DNA from: Caldilineales bacterium
Lineage (GTDB): Bacteria > Chloroflexota > Anaerolineae > JAAEKA01
Length of the DNA stretch: 41,092 nucleotides
Assembly: GCA_025055015.1 (NCBI GenBank)
Contig: JANWYQ010000158.1
Location: 1 to 41,092, forward strand
Direction of reading: 5' to 3'
Both the position numbers and the translations under genes were made by a program. A model generated the notes under the pieces. It saw only the letters and a list, made by a program, of their open reading frames with translations, had not been told where the DNA came from and did not search any database. This document shows, one piece after another, positions 16,275 through 25,440 of the stretch. The stretch's first letter is position 1. Every line of letters starts with the position of its first letter.

Positions 16275-17333
16275 GTGGCGGTTGACAACATCTTTCGTGT
16301 CATTGGTTCCATCATCTTCGGAATTATCGGTTGGTATCTTGGAACCGCCATCGCTGGATCGTCGTCCTTCGAGCTCACAACCCTGAGGTGGACCATTCCC
16401 TTCACGCTGGCCGGTGCGGTGATCGGCGCCCTTGTTGCGCCGTGGATCACCACCAAGCCGGCGCGCCAGCTACGCCGCATCGTCACCCAGCTGCCGGCCA
16501 AACAGCTGGTGGCCGGAACCATTGGCCTGGCCGTGGGGCTGGTGATTGCGGCCCTGTTGGCGCTGCCCCTCTCCCGGCTGCCGGCCCCGTTTGGCGACGT
16601 GCTGCCGGCGGTGGGCGCCGTGTTGTTTGGCTACCTCGGTATCACCGTCATGGTCTTGCGAGCCGACGACATCGCAGCGCTGGCGGGGCGGCGCTGGGGC
16701 CACGACCACGCCTCAGAGCCGGAGTTCAAGGGCGACGGCAAGCCCGTACTGCTGGACAGCAGCGTCATCATTGACGGCCGGATCGCCGACATCAGCCAGA
16801 CCGGCTTCATCATGGGCCCTATGCTGATCCCGCGCTTCGTGCTCAACGAGGTGCAGTACATCGCGGACTCCCCCGACACCTTGCGCCGCAACCGCGGGCG
16901 TCGCGGGCTGGACATGCTCAACAAGCTGCAGCGGGAGTCGGCGGTGCCGGTGGTGATCACCGACATGGACGTGAAGAACGTCCGCACGGTGGACGACAAG
17001 CTGATCCAGCTGGCCAAGAAGCTGAACTGCCCCATCATGACCAACGACTTCAACCTGAACCAAGTCGCGCAGCTCCAGGGCGTCAAGGTCCTGAACATCA
17101 ACGCCCTGGCCAACGCGGTCAAGGTGTTGGTGCTGCCCGGCGAGAGCATTCAGGTGCAGATCATTGACGAGGGCAAGGAGCCCGGCCAGGGCGTCGGCTA
17201 CCTGGACGACGGCACCATGGTGGTGGTGGAGCACGGCTACCGCTACATCAACCAGCAGATCGAGGTGCAGGTGACCAAGGTGCTGCAGACCAACGCAGGT
17301 CGCATGATCTTCGGTCAACCGACCGGAGGATGA
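16275..17333 (+). CDS. YacL-like membrane PIN-TRAM domain protein
   Basis: A 352-residue protein with four predicted membrane helices in the first 130 residues, a PIN nuclease-like domain and a C-terminal TRAM RNA-binding domain (about 288-345), the architecture of Bacillus YacL. PIN acidic residues are visible: Asp161 ([12 protein letters not shown]), Glu192 (LNEVQYIAD), Asp240/241 (RTVDDKLI) and Asp258 (MTNDFN). Function in bacteria is poorly defined; membrane-tethered RNA cleavage or binding is inferred from the domains. The GTG start has AAAGGAGGT 7 bases upstream, one of the best ribosome binding sites here. The gene has its own promoter between the ribosomal-protein operon and cysS. Confidence 0.9.
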   Translation: MAVDNIFRVIGSIIFGIIGWYLGTAIAGSSSFELTTLRWTIPFTLAGAVIGALVAPWITTKPARQLRRIVTQLPAKQLVAGTIGLAVGLVIAALLALPLSRLPAPFGDVLPAVGAVLFGYLGITVMVLRADDIAALAGRRWGHDHASEPEFKGDGKPVLLDSSVIIDGRIADISQTGFIMGPMLIPRFVLNEVQYIADSPDTLRRNRGRRGLDMLNKLQRESAVPVVITDMDVKNVRTVDDKLIQLAKKLNCPIMTNDFNLNQVAQLQGVKVLNINALANAVKVLVLPGESIQVQIIDEGKEPGQGVGYLDDGTMVVVEHGYRYINQQIEVQVTKVLQTNAGRMIFGQPTGG

Positions 17334-17362
17334 GTATCGCCGCCAGCGGCGCGGGAGATCGG

Positions 17363-17393
17363 CCTGGCTGGCGAGAGCCGTTCGCCGGCCAGG
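17363..17393 (+). terminator. Hairpin between the PIN-TRAM gene and cysS
   Basis: CCTGGCTGGCGA (17363-17374) pairs with 17382-17393 over 12 bp with one G-U pair and a 7-base loop. No T-tract follows, so it may be a transcript-end stabiliser or attenuator rather than a classic terminator. Confidence 0.45.
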
Positions 17394-17430
17394 GCCGTGG
17401 CGCGTGTCGCAAGCGAGATGGAAACCGGTT

Positions 17431-18831
17431 ATGACTTTGCGCGTCTACAACACTCTGACCCGTCGCGAGGAGCCCTTCGAGACTCTGGAGCCGGGGGTGG
17501 TGCGCATGTACGTGTGTGGGCCGACGGTCTACGACCGGGCCCACGTCGGCCATGCCATGTCGGCCATCGTGTTCGACATCGTCCGCCGCTACCTGGAGTA
17601 CAAGGGCTACCAGGTGCGCCACGTCATGAACTTCACCGACGTGGACGACAAGATCATCCGCCGCGCCCAGGAGACGGGGGAGGACCCCTTCGCCCTGGCC
17701 AACCGCTACATCGAGGAGTTCAAGCGCCAGCTGGCCCAGCTCAACGTGCTCACCCCCACGGTGATGCCGCGCGTGTCGGAGACCATGCGGGAGATCATCG
17801 CCATGGTGCAGGGGCTGGAGCGGGCCAGCTTTGCCTACCGCACCGACGGCGACGTCTACTTCCGCGTGCGCAAGGACGCGGACTACGGCAAGCTCAGCCG
17901 ACGCAAGCTGGAGGACGCCGTCAGCGGCACGCGCGTGGAGGTGGAGGAGGGCAAGGAGGACCCCAACGACTTCGCCCTGTGGAAGGCGCAGAAGCCGGGC
18001 GAGCCGGCCTGGGACAGCCCCTGGGGCCCCGGCCGGCCGGGCTGGCACATCGAGTGCTCGGCCATGGCCCTCAAGCACCTGGGCGAGCAGATTGACATCC
18101 ACGGCGGCGGCAACGACCTGATCTTCCCCCACCACGAGAACGAGATCGCCCAGAGCGAGAGCTACACCGGCAAGCCCTTTGCCCGCTACTGGATGCACAA
18201 CGGAATGCTGCAGCTCAGCGGCGAGAAGATGTCCAAGAGCCTGGGCAACCTGGTCACCATTGACGAGTTCCTGGCCGAGCACGAGGCCGACGTCCTGCGC
18301 CTGATGATCCTGGGCTCCCACTACCGCAAGCCCCTGGCCTTCAGCGACGCAGTGATCGAGGACACCAAGCGGGCCCTGGCCCGGCTGCGGGGCGCGCTGC
18401 GCCCCGGCCGCGGGACGGTGGAGAGCGGGCCGGCGGTCGAGCGGCTGCAGGCGGCGGCCCAGGCTGCGCCTGCCGCCTTCGAGGCGGCCATGGACGACGA
18501 CTTCAACACGGCCGCTGCCCTGGCCGCCCTCTACGACCTGGTCACTGAGATCAACCGGGCGCGCGACGCAGGCGTCAGCCCGGCGCGGCTGGGCGAGGCG
18601 CAGGCCGTGCTGGTGAAGCTGGCCGGCGTCCTGGGGCTTCGGCTGGAGGCCCCGGCGGCTGGCGCCGGCGCCGAGGCTGCGCCCTTTGTGGACCTCCTGG
18701 TGGAGCTGCGCAGCAAGCTGCGCGCGGCCAAGCAGTGGGCCCTGGCCGACGAGGTCCGCGATCGGCTGCTGGCCCTGGGCGTGGTGGTCGAGGACACCCG
18801 CGAGGGCAGCGTGTGGCGGTGGAAGGAGTAG
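17431..18831 (+). CDS. cysS: Cysteinyl-tRNA synthetase
   Basis: Class I aminoacyl-tRNA synthetase that charges tRNA-Cys, 466 residues (normal). Cys29 in [16 protein letters not shown] is the first zinc ligand and HVGH (38-41) is the HIGH motif. WHIECSAMA carries the second zinc Cys, and [18 protein letters not shown] the His/Glu ligands. KMSKS is at 266-270. The C-terminal helical domain contains [15 protein letters not shown]. The ATG at 17431 opens [16 protein letters not shown], which matches the family start; only a weak GGA lies upstream. The 97-base gap in front is too short for a T-box leader. Confidence 0.97.
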   Translation: MTLRVYNTLTRREEPFETLEPGVVRMYVCGPTVYDRAHVGHAMSAIVFDIVRRYLEYKGYQVRHVMNFTDVDDKIIRRAQETGEDPFALANRYIEEFKRQLAQLNVLTPTVMPRVSETMREIIAMVQGLERASFAYRTDGDVYFRVRKDADYGKLSRRKLEDAVSGTRVEVEEGKEDPNDFALWKAQKPGEPAWDSPWGPGRPGWHIECSAMALKHLGEQIDIHGGGNDLIFPHHENEIAQSESYTGKPFARYWMHNGMLQLSGEKMSKSLGNLVTIDEFLAEHEADVLRLMILGSHYRKPLAFSDAVIEDTKRALARLRGALRPGRGTVESGPAVERLQAAAQAAPAAFEAAMDDDFNTAAALAALYDLVTEINRARDAGVSPARLGEAQAVLVKLAGVLGLRLEAPAAGAGAEAAPFVDLLVELRSKLRAAKQWALADEVRDRLLALGVVVEDTREGSVWRWKE

Positions 18832-18849
18832 GGTGTAGCGCGGAGCTTC

Positions 18850-18876
18850 GAGCCGGCGCTCCTTTGCGCCTGGCTC
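18850..18876 (+). terminator. Hairpin after cysS
   Basis: GAGCCGGCGC (18850-18859) pairs with GCGCC and GGCTC (18866-18876) across one bulged T, with a 6-base loop. It lies 19 bases after the cysS stop and is followed by GTTAGGTTCGTT, a weakly T-rich tail. Confidence 0.5.
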
Positions 18877-18941
18877 GTTAGGTTCGTTAGACCTTCAGGA
18901 GAAATCTGGACCAGCCGCACCGGAGGAAGAGCGAGACGCCG

Positions 18942-19757
18942 TTGATCGAGATCCTTTACGGCCGCCACGCGGTGCACGAGGCGCTGCGGGCCGGCCGCCG
19001 CCGCTTCTACACCTTGAGCTTGATGGCCGGCACCCAGGAGACGGGGCTGATCCGCGAGGTGGAGCAGCTGGCCCGGCAGAAGGGTTGCCGCGTCCAACGG
19101 GTGGACAAGGAGCAGTTCAACCGAAGGCTGCCGGGCGTGAACCACCAGGGCGTGGCCCTGGAGGTGGGGCCCTATCCCACGGTGAGCGTGGAGCAGTGCT
19201 TGCAGCGCGCCAGGGAGGCGGGAGAGCCGCCGCTGCTGCTGATGTTGGACCACCTGGAGGACCCCCAAAACGTGGGCACGCTGCTGCGCACGGCCGAGGC
19301 CATGGGCGTCCACGGCGTGATCCTGCCGGAGCGGCGGGCGGCCGGCATCACCCCGGCCGTCTCCAACGCCTCGGCCGGCGCCGTGGAGCACCTGCTGGTG
19401 GCCCAGGTGGTCAACCTGGCGCAGACCCAGGAGATGCTGAAGCGGCAGGGGCTGTGGCTAGTGGCGCTGGACAACCGGCCCGACGCCCAAGACCTGGCCG
19501 ACGCCGACTTGAGCGGCCCCCTGGCCCTTGTCGTGGGCAACGAGCACAAGGGCGTCAGCCGGCTGGTGCGGGAGCGCTGCGACTGGACGGTGCGCATCGC
19601 GATGCAGGGCAAGGTCGGCTCGCTGAACGCGGCCGTGGCCGGCTCGGTGGCGCTGGTGGCCGCGCGCGAGGCGCGACGAGTGCGCCAAGCGAGATCGGAG
19701 CCGACGGATCAAAAGCAGAGCAAGAGAACAGGAGGTAGCTATGGCCGTCAAAGTTGA
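18942..19757 (+). CDS. rlmB: 23S rRNA 2'-O-methyltransferase, RlmB/TrmH (SpoU) family
   Basis: SPOUT methyltransferase of 271 residues, likely modifying the ribose of a G in 23S rRNA (position 2251 in Escherichia coli). It has the N-terminal L30e-like substrate domain ([18 protein letters not shown]), then the three SpoU motifs: [37 protein letters not shown] and [20 protein letters not shown]. The TTG at 18942 is the only sensible start; GGAGG lies 15 bases upstream, unusually far. The gene overlaps the glyA start by 17 bases. The exact target base is inferred from family similarity; other TrmH-type targets are possible. Confidence 0.88.
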   Translation: MIEILYGRHAVHEALRAGRRRFYTLSLMAGTQETGLIREVEQLARQKGCRVQRVDKEQFNRRLPGVNHQGVALEVGPYPTVSVEQCLQRAREAGEPPLLLMLDHLEDPQNVGTLLRTAEAMGVHGVILPERRAAGITPAVSNASAGAVEHLLVAQVVNLAQTQEMLKRQGLWLVALDNRPDAQDLADADLSGPLALVVGNEHKGVSRLVRERCDWTVRIAMQGKVGSLNAAVAGSVALVAAREARRVRQARSEPTDQKQSKRTGGSYGRQS

Positions 19758-21039
19758 TGGTCATGTGACGGAGTTGACGCCGTGGGTGGCGATGCCCGAC
19801 CCGCGCCAGGTCCTTCGAGAGCAGGACCCGGAGGTATTCGCCGCCATCGAGGCTGAGCGGCGTCGCCAAAACGACGGCATCGAGCTGATCGCATCGGAGA
19901 ACTACGTGAGCCCGGCCGTGCTGGCGGCCTTGGGCTCCGTCCTCACCAACAAGTACGCCGAGGGCTATCCCGGCCGCCGCTACTACGGCGGCTGCGCCTA
20001 CGTGGACGTGGCCGAGGAGCTGGCCATCAACCGCGCCAAGGCCCTCTTCGGCGCGGACCACGCCAACGTCCAGCCTCACTCCGGCGCGCAGGCCAACGCC
20101 GCCGCCTACCTGGCCACCCTTTCCCCCGGCGACACGGTGCTGGCCCTGAAGCTGGACCACGGCGGCCACCTGACCCACGGCGCCAGCTTTAACTTCAGCG
20201 GTCGCTTCTACAACTTCGTCCACTACGGCGTGCACCCCGAGACCGAGCGCCTGGACTACGACGCGCTGCAGGAGCTGGCCGACCAACACCGCCCCAAGCT
20301 GATCGTGACCGGCGCCAGCGCCTATCCCCGCTGGTTCGACTTCCCGCGCCTGCGCCAGATCGCCGACTCGGTGGGCGCGCGGCTGCTGATGGACATGGCC
20401 CACGTGGCCGGCCTGGTGGCGGCGAAGCTCCATCCGGACCCCATGCCCTACTGCGACGTGGTGACCACCACCACCCACAAGACGCTGCGCGGCCCGCGCG
20501 GGGGCCTCATCCTCTGCCACGAGGAGCTGGCCAAGCGCATTGACAGCGCCGTCTTCCCCGGCATCCAGGGGGGGCCGCTGATGCACGTGATCGCGGCCAA
20601 GGCGGTGGCCTTCGGCGAGGCCCTGCGGCCTGAGTTCAAGGCCTACGCCCAGCGCATCCTGGACAACGCCCAGGCCCTGGCCAAGGGGCTGGTGGAAGAG
20701 GGGGTGCGTCTAGTGAGCGGCGGCACCGACAACCACCTGGTGCTGGTGGACCTGCGGCCTGTGGGCGTGACCGGCAAGGACGCGGAGGTGGCTCTGGACC
20801 GCGCCGGCATCCACACCAACAAGAACATGATCCCCTACGACCCCGCCAAGCCGACGGTGAGCAGCGGCATCCGGCTGGGCACGCCGGCGGTCACCACCCG
20901 GGGCATGGGTCCAGCGGAGATGCGCCAGATCGCGGCCTGGATCGGCGAGATCCTGCGGGACGTGGAGAACGAGCAGCTGCAGGCGCGCGTGCGCGGTGCC
21001 GTGCAGCGCCTGTGCGCGCAGTTCCCTGTGCCGGCGTGA
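19741..21039 (+). CDS. glyA: Serine hydroxymethyltransferase
   Basis: PLP enzyme that interconverts serine and glycine with tetrahydrofolate, the main source of one-carbon units. The product is 432 residues. [49 protein letters not shown] and the PLP-lysine segment [14 protein letters not shown] (Lys247) are all present. The first 25 residues form a short extension compared with many homologues. GGAGGT sits 4 bases before the ATG, inside the end of rlmB, which suggests coupled expression. The stop is followed directly by a GGCGGGT/ACCCGCC hairpin (21040-21059) and then a stronger terminator. Confidence 0.97.
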   Translation: MAVKVDGHVTELTPWVAMPDPRQVLREQDPEVFAAIEAERRRQNDGIELIASENYVSPAVLAALGSVLTNKYAEGYPGRRYYGGCAYVDVAEELAINRAKALFGADHANVQPHSGAQANAAAYLATLSPGDTVLALKLDHGGHLTHGASFNFSGRFYNFVHYGVHPETERLDYDALQELADQHRPKLIVTGASAYPRWFDFPRLRQIADSVGARLLMDMAHVAGLVAAKLHPDPMPYCDVVTTTTHKTLRGPRGGLILCHEELAKRIDSAVFPGIQGGPLMHVIAAKAVAFGEALRPEFKAYAQRILDNAQALAKGLVEEGVRLVSGGTDNHLVLVDLRPVGVTGKDAEVALDRAGIHTNKNMIPYDPAKPTVSSGIRLGTPAVTTRGMGPAEMRQIAAWIGEILRDVENEQLQARVRGAVQRLCAQFPVPA

Positions 21040-21069
21040 GGCGGGTGCGACGACCCGCCTTGGCCGAGC

Positions 21070-21119
21070 GGGGGCCGGAGACGTGCGCAACGCGCTCCCG
21101 GTCCCCGTGTTGTTTTGTT
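21070..21119 (+). terminator. Terminator after glyA
   Basis: GGGGGCCGGAG (21070-21080) pairs imperfectly with CTCCCGGTCCCC (21095-21106), with an inner GCGC helix, followed by GTGTTGTTTTGTTC. The same TTGTTTTGT tail follows the hairpin after mreB. Confidence 0.7.
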
Positions 21120-21130
21120 CACCAGCCCAA

Positions 21131-21247
21131 CTGCACCCGCCGGTGCAAACAGCACCGCCCGCGGAGTTCGCACCCCCAGGTGCGAACTCTGTACCTCTCG
21201 GTGCGAACGGCATTGCCTGTTGAGTTCGCACCCCCAGGTGCGAACTC
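21131..21247. repeat. Two tandem 58-bp units, each with an 11-bp perfect hairpin
   Basis: Unit A (21131-21188) and unit B (21189-21246) are direct repeats. Each ends in an identical palindrome: GAGTTCGCACC, loop CCCA, then the exact complement (stems 21164-21174/21179-21189 and 21222-21232/21237-21247). The first half of each unit carries a degenerate copy (TGCACC-CGCC-GGTGCA in A; GGTGCGAAC half site in B). The array lies between the glyA terminator and plsY, in a 263-base gap with no gene. Confidence 0.9.
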
Positions 21248-21302
21248 CACGCCCCCAGCCGCAAGCTGGCCGTACAACGCAAGGAGGTTCGATCTCACCT
21301 TC

Positions 21303-21920
21303 GTGATAACCCTGAGCATCGCAGCCGCGGGGCTGCTGGGTTATTTGCTGGGATCCATCCCTGTGGGCTACCTGGTCGGAAAGGCCTGGGGCGTAGACGT
21401 GCGCGCCGTGGGCAGCGGGCGCATGGGCGGCACCAACGTGCTACGGGCCACCGACAGCAAGCTGGCCGCCGCCATCACCATCGTCGGCGACGCCCTGAAG
21501 GGGGTGGCGGCGGTGTGGCTGGTGCGTTGGCTCCTTCCCGGCAACGAGCTGGCCGCCGTGTTGGCCGGCGCCGGCGCAGTCTACGGCCACATCTGGCCCG
21601 TCTTCTTGCGCTTTCAGGGCGGCGCGGGCGGCGTGACCGCGGCCCTAGCGCAGATCGCGCTCAACCCTTGGGTGGGCGTGCCCAGCCTCCTGCTGGGCAT
21701 CTACGTCATGGGCTTTAGCCGCTACGCCTCCCTCGGCACCCTCACCGTGGGCGTCAGCGGCCTGGTTCTCAGCGTGCTGCTGTGGTGGGTGCGCCCCGAC
21801 CTAGTGTCGGCGGTGTACATCCTCTTTGCGGCCCTGGCCACCGTGGCGATCGTGATCACTCTCCAGCCCAACTTGCGCCGCCTGCGCCGCGGGGAGGAGC
21901 GACGCATCACCCTCTGGTGA
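21303..21920 (+). CDS. plsY: PlsY-like glycerol-3-phosphate acyltransferase, divergent
   Basis: Integral membrane protein of 205 residues related to PlsY, which acylates glycerol-3-phosphate from acyl-phosphate to make lysophosphatidic acid. It has the LGYLLGSIPVGYLVGK opening, several helices and the YGHIWPVFLRF segment. Two family motifs are altered: SGNxGATN reads SGRMGGTN, and the FKGGKGVAT loop reads FQGGAGGVTAA, so the conserved Asn and Lys are gone. This may mark a distinct subfamily or altered activity. The GTG at 21303 follows AAGGAGG with a long 15-base spacing; longer starts would run through the repeat array and are rejected. Confidence 0.8.
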   Translation: MITLSIAAAGLLGYLLGSIPVGYLVGKAWGVDVRAVGSGRMGGTNVLRATDSKLAAAITIVGDALKGVAAVWLVRWLLPGNELAAVLAGAGAVYGHIWPVFLRFQGGAGGVTAALAQIALNPWVGVPSLLLGIYVMGFSRYASLGTLTVGVSGLVLSVLLWWVRPDLVSAVYILFAALATVAIVITLQPNLRRLRRGEERRITLW

Positions 21921-21945
21921 CACAGTGTACGGGGCGTCACTGTGT
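21920..21945 (+). other. 8-bp inverted repeat at the plsY stop
   Basis: ACACAGTG (21920-21927) and CACTGTGT (21938-21945) are perfect complements with a 10-base loop, starting on the last base of the plsY stop codon. Without a T-tract it could be a weak terminator or an operator for the hydrolase gene that follows at 22058. Confidence 0.45.
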
Positions 21946-22057
21946 TGCGCAACGTCTCGAGGCACAATGGAGGTGGTCGGCTGCCCCGTCTGACAAGCCA
22001 ACGCACCCCTGTTCCTGGGCCCGGCCGCAGACCGCAGTGCGAGAGGAGAGCGAACCC

Positions 22058-23584
22058 ATGCACCACCAACCGGGGCGTGTCACACGGTTTCTAGGCGCTG
22101 TGGCCCTGCTGGCGGCCTGGCTGCTGATCCCGTCCCTTCCTGCCCACGCTGACGACGTCTCCGTCCCCGGCCCCTACCAGGCCGGCCGCACCTCGGTGCG
22201 CGTCACCCGGCCCGACGGCACCCAGTTCGACTCGTGGCTCTACTACCCTGCCACCGCCCGGGGGGACAACACGCCCTACAACGGCTCCGGCGCGCCCTAT
22301 CCCGGCGTCTCCTTCGGCCACGGCTACCTGACCGACCCCAACTACTACCGCAGCACCCTGGAGCACCTGGCCACGTGGGGCTACTTCGTGATGGCTACCC
22401 GCTCGGCCCTGGACCTGTTTCCGAGCCACTCCCGCTACGCCCAGGACCTGAGCAGCACCCTCACCTACCTGGAGCAGCAGAACGCCAACCCCAGCTCGTG
22501 GCTGTACAACCAAGTGGCCGTGGCCCAGGGCTTTGGCCTCTCCGGCCACTCCATGGGCGGCGGGGCCAGCATCCTGGCCGCGGCCAACGACCCGCGGGTC
22601 GCAGCTCTTGCCAACCTGGCCGCGGCCGAGACCAATCCCTCCGCAACGGCGGCCATGGCCAACGTGCGCGCGCCCGCGCGGCTGATCGCCGGCAGCCGCG
22701 ACACCATCGTGCCCTACACCACCACCCAGGCCATGTACCTGAACGGCCGTCCCCCGCGGCAGTTCGCGCTGCTGGACGGCGGCTGGCACTGCGGCTTCCT
22801 GGACTCCTACCTGATCGGCTGCGACGCCGGCCCCATGCCCCGCAGCCAGCAGCTCCAGCTCACTCGCCAGCTCCTGACCGAGTTCTTCAACCTCTACCTC
22901 AAGGACCAGCAGCCCCTATGGCGGCAAGTGTGGGGGCCCGAGCGCAACAGCCTGCCCCAGACCACGCTGACCAGCGACCCCGGCGTGGGCCTGGCGCCGG
23001 CCAATGTGTCGGGCGTGGCCTTCTTGGGCGGCGTCATCACCTACACCCTGACCCTGACCAACGCCGGCCCGCTGACCACGGCCTTGACCCCCCTAGCCGA
23101 GGACAACGCCTGGCCGGTGAGCTTCTCGCCGCCCCAGACCGCGGCCTTGGCGCCCGGACAGGCCGCTGCTGTAGTGGTCCAGGTGAGCCCGCCGCCGGCT
23201 GCCGGCGCGACGACAGAGACCGCACTGGTGAGCGCGCGGCGGGAGGCCGACGGCGGCACGCGCAACTATGGTTTTGTCACGACCCAGGCCGTCCCTCTGG
23301 CCCTCAATGCCCAGGCGACGCCGGCAGGGCTGGCGCTGAGCTGGACTGTGGCCACCGCCGCCTGCGCCTACGAGGTGCACCGCGACACAGCAGCCTACAG
23401 CCCGCCCACCCCGGCCACGCGCCTGACCACCGTGGCCGGCTCTTCCTATCTTGACAGCACATCCGGTCTGGGCAACCCGAGCCTCAACCATTTCTACCTG
23501 GTGCGGGCGGTGTGCGGCGCTGCGGCCGTGACCTCCAACCGGGTGGGCGAGTTCGACTTCGGCCTAACGCCCGGAGGAAGTTGA
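22058..23584 (+). CDS. Secreted alpha/beta hydrolase, cutinase/polyester-hydrolase-like, with C-terminal accessory domains
   Basis: A 508-residue exported enzyme. A signal peptide (1-31, ending PAHA-DD) precedes an alpha/beta-hydrolase domain to about residue 300. Its triad is visible: Ser165 in GHSMGGG, Asp215 in GSRDTIVP and His244 in GGWHCGF. The GHSMGGG, D-TIVP and late-His spacing resembles bacterial cutinases and related polyester hydrolases, but also chlorophyllase/dienelactone types, so ester hydrolysis is secure and the substrate is not. A beta-rich domain (about 325-425; ITYTLTLTNAGP) and a fibronectin-III-like domain (about 430-508; LALSWTVATAACAYEVHRD) follow, suggesting surface or polymer attachment. 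AGGAG is 9 bases before the ATG. The stop abuts pabBC. Confidence 0.85.
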   Translation: MHHQPGRVTRFLGAVALLAAWLLIPSLPAHADDVSVPGPYQAGRTSVRVTRPDGTQFDSWLYYPATARGDNTPYNGSGAPYPGVSFGHGYLTDPNYYRSTLEHLATWGYFVMATRSALDLFPSHSRYAQDLSSTLTYLEQQNANPSSWLYNQVAVAQGFGLSGHSMGGGASILAAANDPRVAALANLAAAETNPSATAAMANVRAPARLIAGSRDTIVPYTTTQAMYLNGRPPRQFALLDGGWHCGFLDSYLIGCDAGPMPRSQQLQLTRQLLTEFFNLYLKDQQPLWRQVWGPERNSLPQTTLTSDPGVGLAPANVSGVAFLGGVITYTLTLTNAGPLTTALTPLAEDNAWPVSFSPPQTAALAPGQAAAVVVQVSPPPAAGATTETALVSARREADGGTRNYGFVTTQAVPLALNAQATPAGLALSWTVATAACAYEVHRDTAAYSPPTPATRLTTVAGSSYLDSTSGLGNPSLNHFYLVRAVCGAAAVTSNRVGEFDFGLTPGGS

Positions 23585-23586
23585 CC

Positions 23587-25440
23587 GTGGCCGGCTGCCG
23601 CGCGCCCGCTGCAGACGCTGCAGCGCCTCCCTTCCCCGACCCATGGGAGACGGCCTGGGCGGTGGTTCAGGCCGACGGGCGGTGGCTGCGCTTCCGGCGG
23701 CCCGTGGCCGTGCTGGCCGCCCAGGACCTGTCCGAGGTGCTGCCGGCGCTCCGGCAGGCCGAGGAGATGGCGGAGGCGCAGGGGCTGTACGCCGTCGGCT
23801 TCATCAGCTATGAGGCCGCGCCTGCCTTCGATCCGGCCCTGCGGGTGCAGACAGGCTCGCCGACGCCTCTGGCCTGGTTCGGCCTCTTCCGGCCGCCGTC
23901 GGTCCTGTTCCTTGGCAACGGCGACTTCGGCCGTTTCGCCGCCCCCCGATCCGGCGACGACCTCAGCCCTGGCATCCCAGCGGGCGATCCCGCCGCCGCC
24001 TTTGCGCTCGGCCCCTGGCAGCCGGCGATGGCCGCCGAGGCCCACGCCGCGGCCATCGCCCAGATCAAGGAGCACATCGCCGCCGGCGACACCTACCAGG
24101 TGAACTTCACCTTCCCGCTGACGGCCAGCTTCCGCGGGGAGCCCTGGGCGCTGTTCCTGCGGCTGGCGGAGGCCCAGCGCGCGGCCTACGCGGCCTACGT
24201 GGACACCGGCCGCTTCGCCGTCTGCTCTGCGTCGCCGGAGCTCTTCTTCCGCCTCCAGGATGGGCTGGTCACCGCGCGGCCGATGAAGGGCACGGCCCGC
24301 CGCGGCCGCACCCTGGCCGAGGACGAGGCCCACGCGGCGGCGCTGGCCGCGTCGGAGAAGAACCGCGCCGAGAACGTGATGATCGTGGACATGGTGCGCA
24401 ACGACCTGGGCCGCATCGCCGCCTGGGGCAGCGTGCAGGTCCCCCGGCTCTTCGAGGTGGAGCGCTACCCCACCCTGTGGCAGATGACCTCCACGGTGAC
24501 CGCGCGGGTGGCGACCTCTCGCCTGGAGGTGCTGCGCAGCCTCTTCCCCTGCGCCTCCATCACCGGCGCGCCCAAGGTGCGCACCATGGAGATCATTCGG
24601 CGCCTGGAGCCGGCCCCGCGCGGCGTCTACACCGGCGCCGTGGGCTTCATGGCGCCGGGCGGCTTTGCCCAGTTCAACGTGGCCATCCGCACGGTCGTGG
24701 TGGACCGGCTGGCCGGCCGGGCCACCTACGGCGTGGGCAGCGGCATCGTCTGGGACTCGGAGGCGTCGGCGGAGTACGCCGAGTGTCTGCTCAAGGCGCA
24801 GGTGCTCACAGCCCCGCGGCCTACCTTCGACCTGTTGGAGACTCTGCGCTGGACGCCGCCGGAGGGCTACTTCCTGCTGGAGCGCCATCTGCAGCGGCTG
24901 GCCGACTCGGCCGTCTACTTCGGCGTGCCTCTGGACTTGGCCGAGGTCCGCCATGCGTTGGCGTCTGCCGTTCGGGGCGCTGACGAGCCGCTAAGGGTAC
25001 GGCTGCTGGTGGACCTGCGCGGTTGCCCGCGCGTCGAGACGGCCCCCCTGCCGTCCACCGGCCTCGAGCCGGTGCGCCTCGGCCTGGCCCGCCAGCCGGT
25101 GGACCCCGAGGACGTGTTCCTGTACCACAAGACCACGCGGCGCGGCGTGTACGAGGCCGCTCGGCGCAGTCGCCCCGACTGCGACGACGTGCTGCTGTGG
25201 AACCCGCGCAGGGAGGTCACCGAGAGCACGGTGGCCAACGTGGCCGTGCGGCTGAACGGGCAGCTGGTTACGCCGCCGGTGTCCAGCGGCCTGCTGGCCG
25301 GAACGCTGCGAGCCGAGTTGTTGGCCTGCGGCCGGCTGATCGAGCGGGTGATCAACCTGGACGACCTGGGCCGGTGCCAGGGCGTCTACCTGTTCAACTC
25401 GGTGCGCGGGTGGCGGCGCGCGGTGATCCGTGAAGGGTGA
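23587..25440 (+). CDS. pabBC: Fused aminodeoxychorismate synthase component I and 4-amino-4-deoxychorismate lyase
   Basis: Bifunctional folate enzyme of 617 residues. Residues 1 to about 410 are the chorismate-binding PabB domain (IAAGDTYQVNFTFPL, ARPMKGTARRG, EKNRAENVMIVDMVRNDLGRI, PCASITGAPKVRTMEII, GVGSGIVWDSEASAEYAE). The rest is the PLP-dependent PabC lyase with Lys515 in YHKTTRR and ESTVANVAV. Together they turn chorismate plus ammonia into p-aminobenzoate; the glutaminase PabA is not in the window. The GTG at 23587 has GGAGG at 9-base spacing; a TTG at 23581 is too close. The hydrolase TGA ends 2 bases upstream, and the MFS gene overlaps the end. The PabB N-domain looks short. Confidence 0.93.
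   Translation: MAGCRAPAADAAAPPFPDPWETAWAVVQADGRWLRFRRPVAVLAAQDLSEVLPALRQAEEMAEAQGLYAVGFISYEAAPAFDPALRVQTGSPTPLAWFGLFRPPSVLFLGNGDFGRFAAPRSGDDLSPGIPAGDPAAAFALGPWQPAMAAEAHAAAIAQIKEHIAAGDTYQVNFTFPLTASFRGEPWALFLRLAEAQRAAYAAYVDTGRFAVCSASPELFFRLQDGLVTARPMKGTARRGRTLAEDEAHAAALAASEKNRAENVMIVDMVRNDLGRIAAWGSVQVPRLFEVERYPTLWQMTSTVTARVATSRLEVLRSLFPCASITGAPKVRTMEIIRRLEPAPRGVYTGAVGFMAPGGFAQFNVAIRTVVVDRLAGRATYGVGSGIVWDSEASAEYAECLLKAQVLTAPRPTFDLLETLRWTPPEGYFLLERHLQRLADSAVYFGVPLDLAEVRHALASAVRGADEPLRVRLLVDLRGCPRVETAPLPSTGLEPVRLGLARQPVDPEDVFLYHKTTRRGVYEAARRSRPDCDDVLLWNPRREVTESTVANVAVRLNGQLVTPPVSSGLLAGTLRAELLACGRLIERVINLDDLGRCQGVYLFNSVRGWRRAVIREG

Noticed and set aside
17334..17430. T-box or other riboswitch upstream of cysS
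   Set aside because: Only 97 bases, without a T-box consensus; a simple hairpin explains the symmetry.
18870..18892. Possible tRNA T-arm (GGTTCGTTAG)
   Set aside because: No acceptor stem, D-arm or anticodon arm can be drawn around it.
22234..23454. 406-codon frame overlapping the hydrolase
   Set aside because: Arg/Ala/Pro-rich plus-one shadow; the hydrolase frame carries the catalytic triad and signal peptide.
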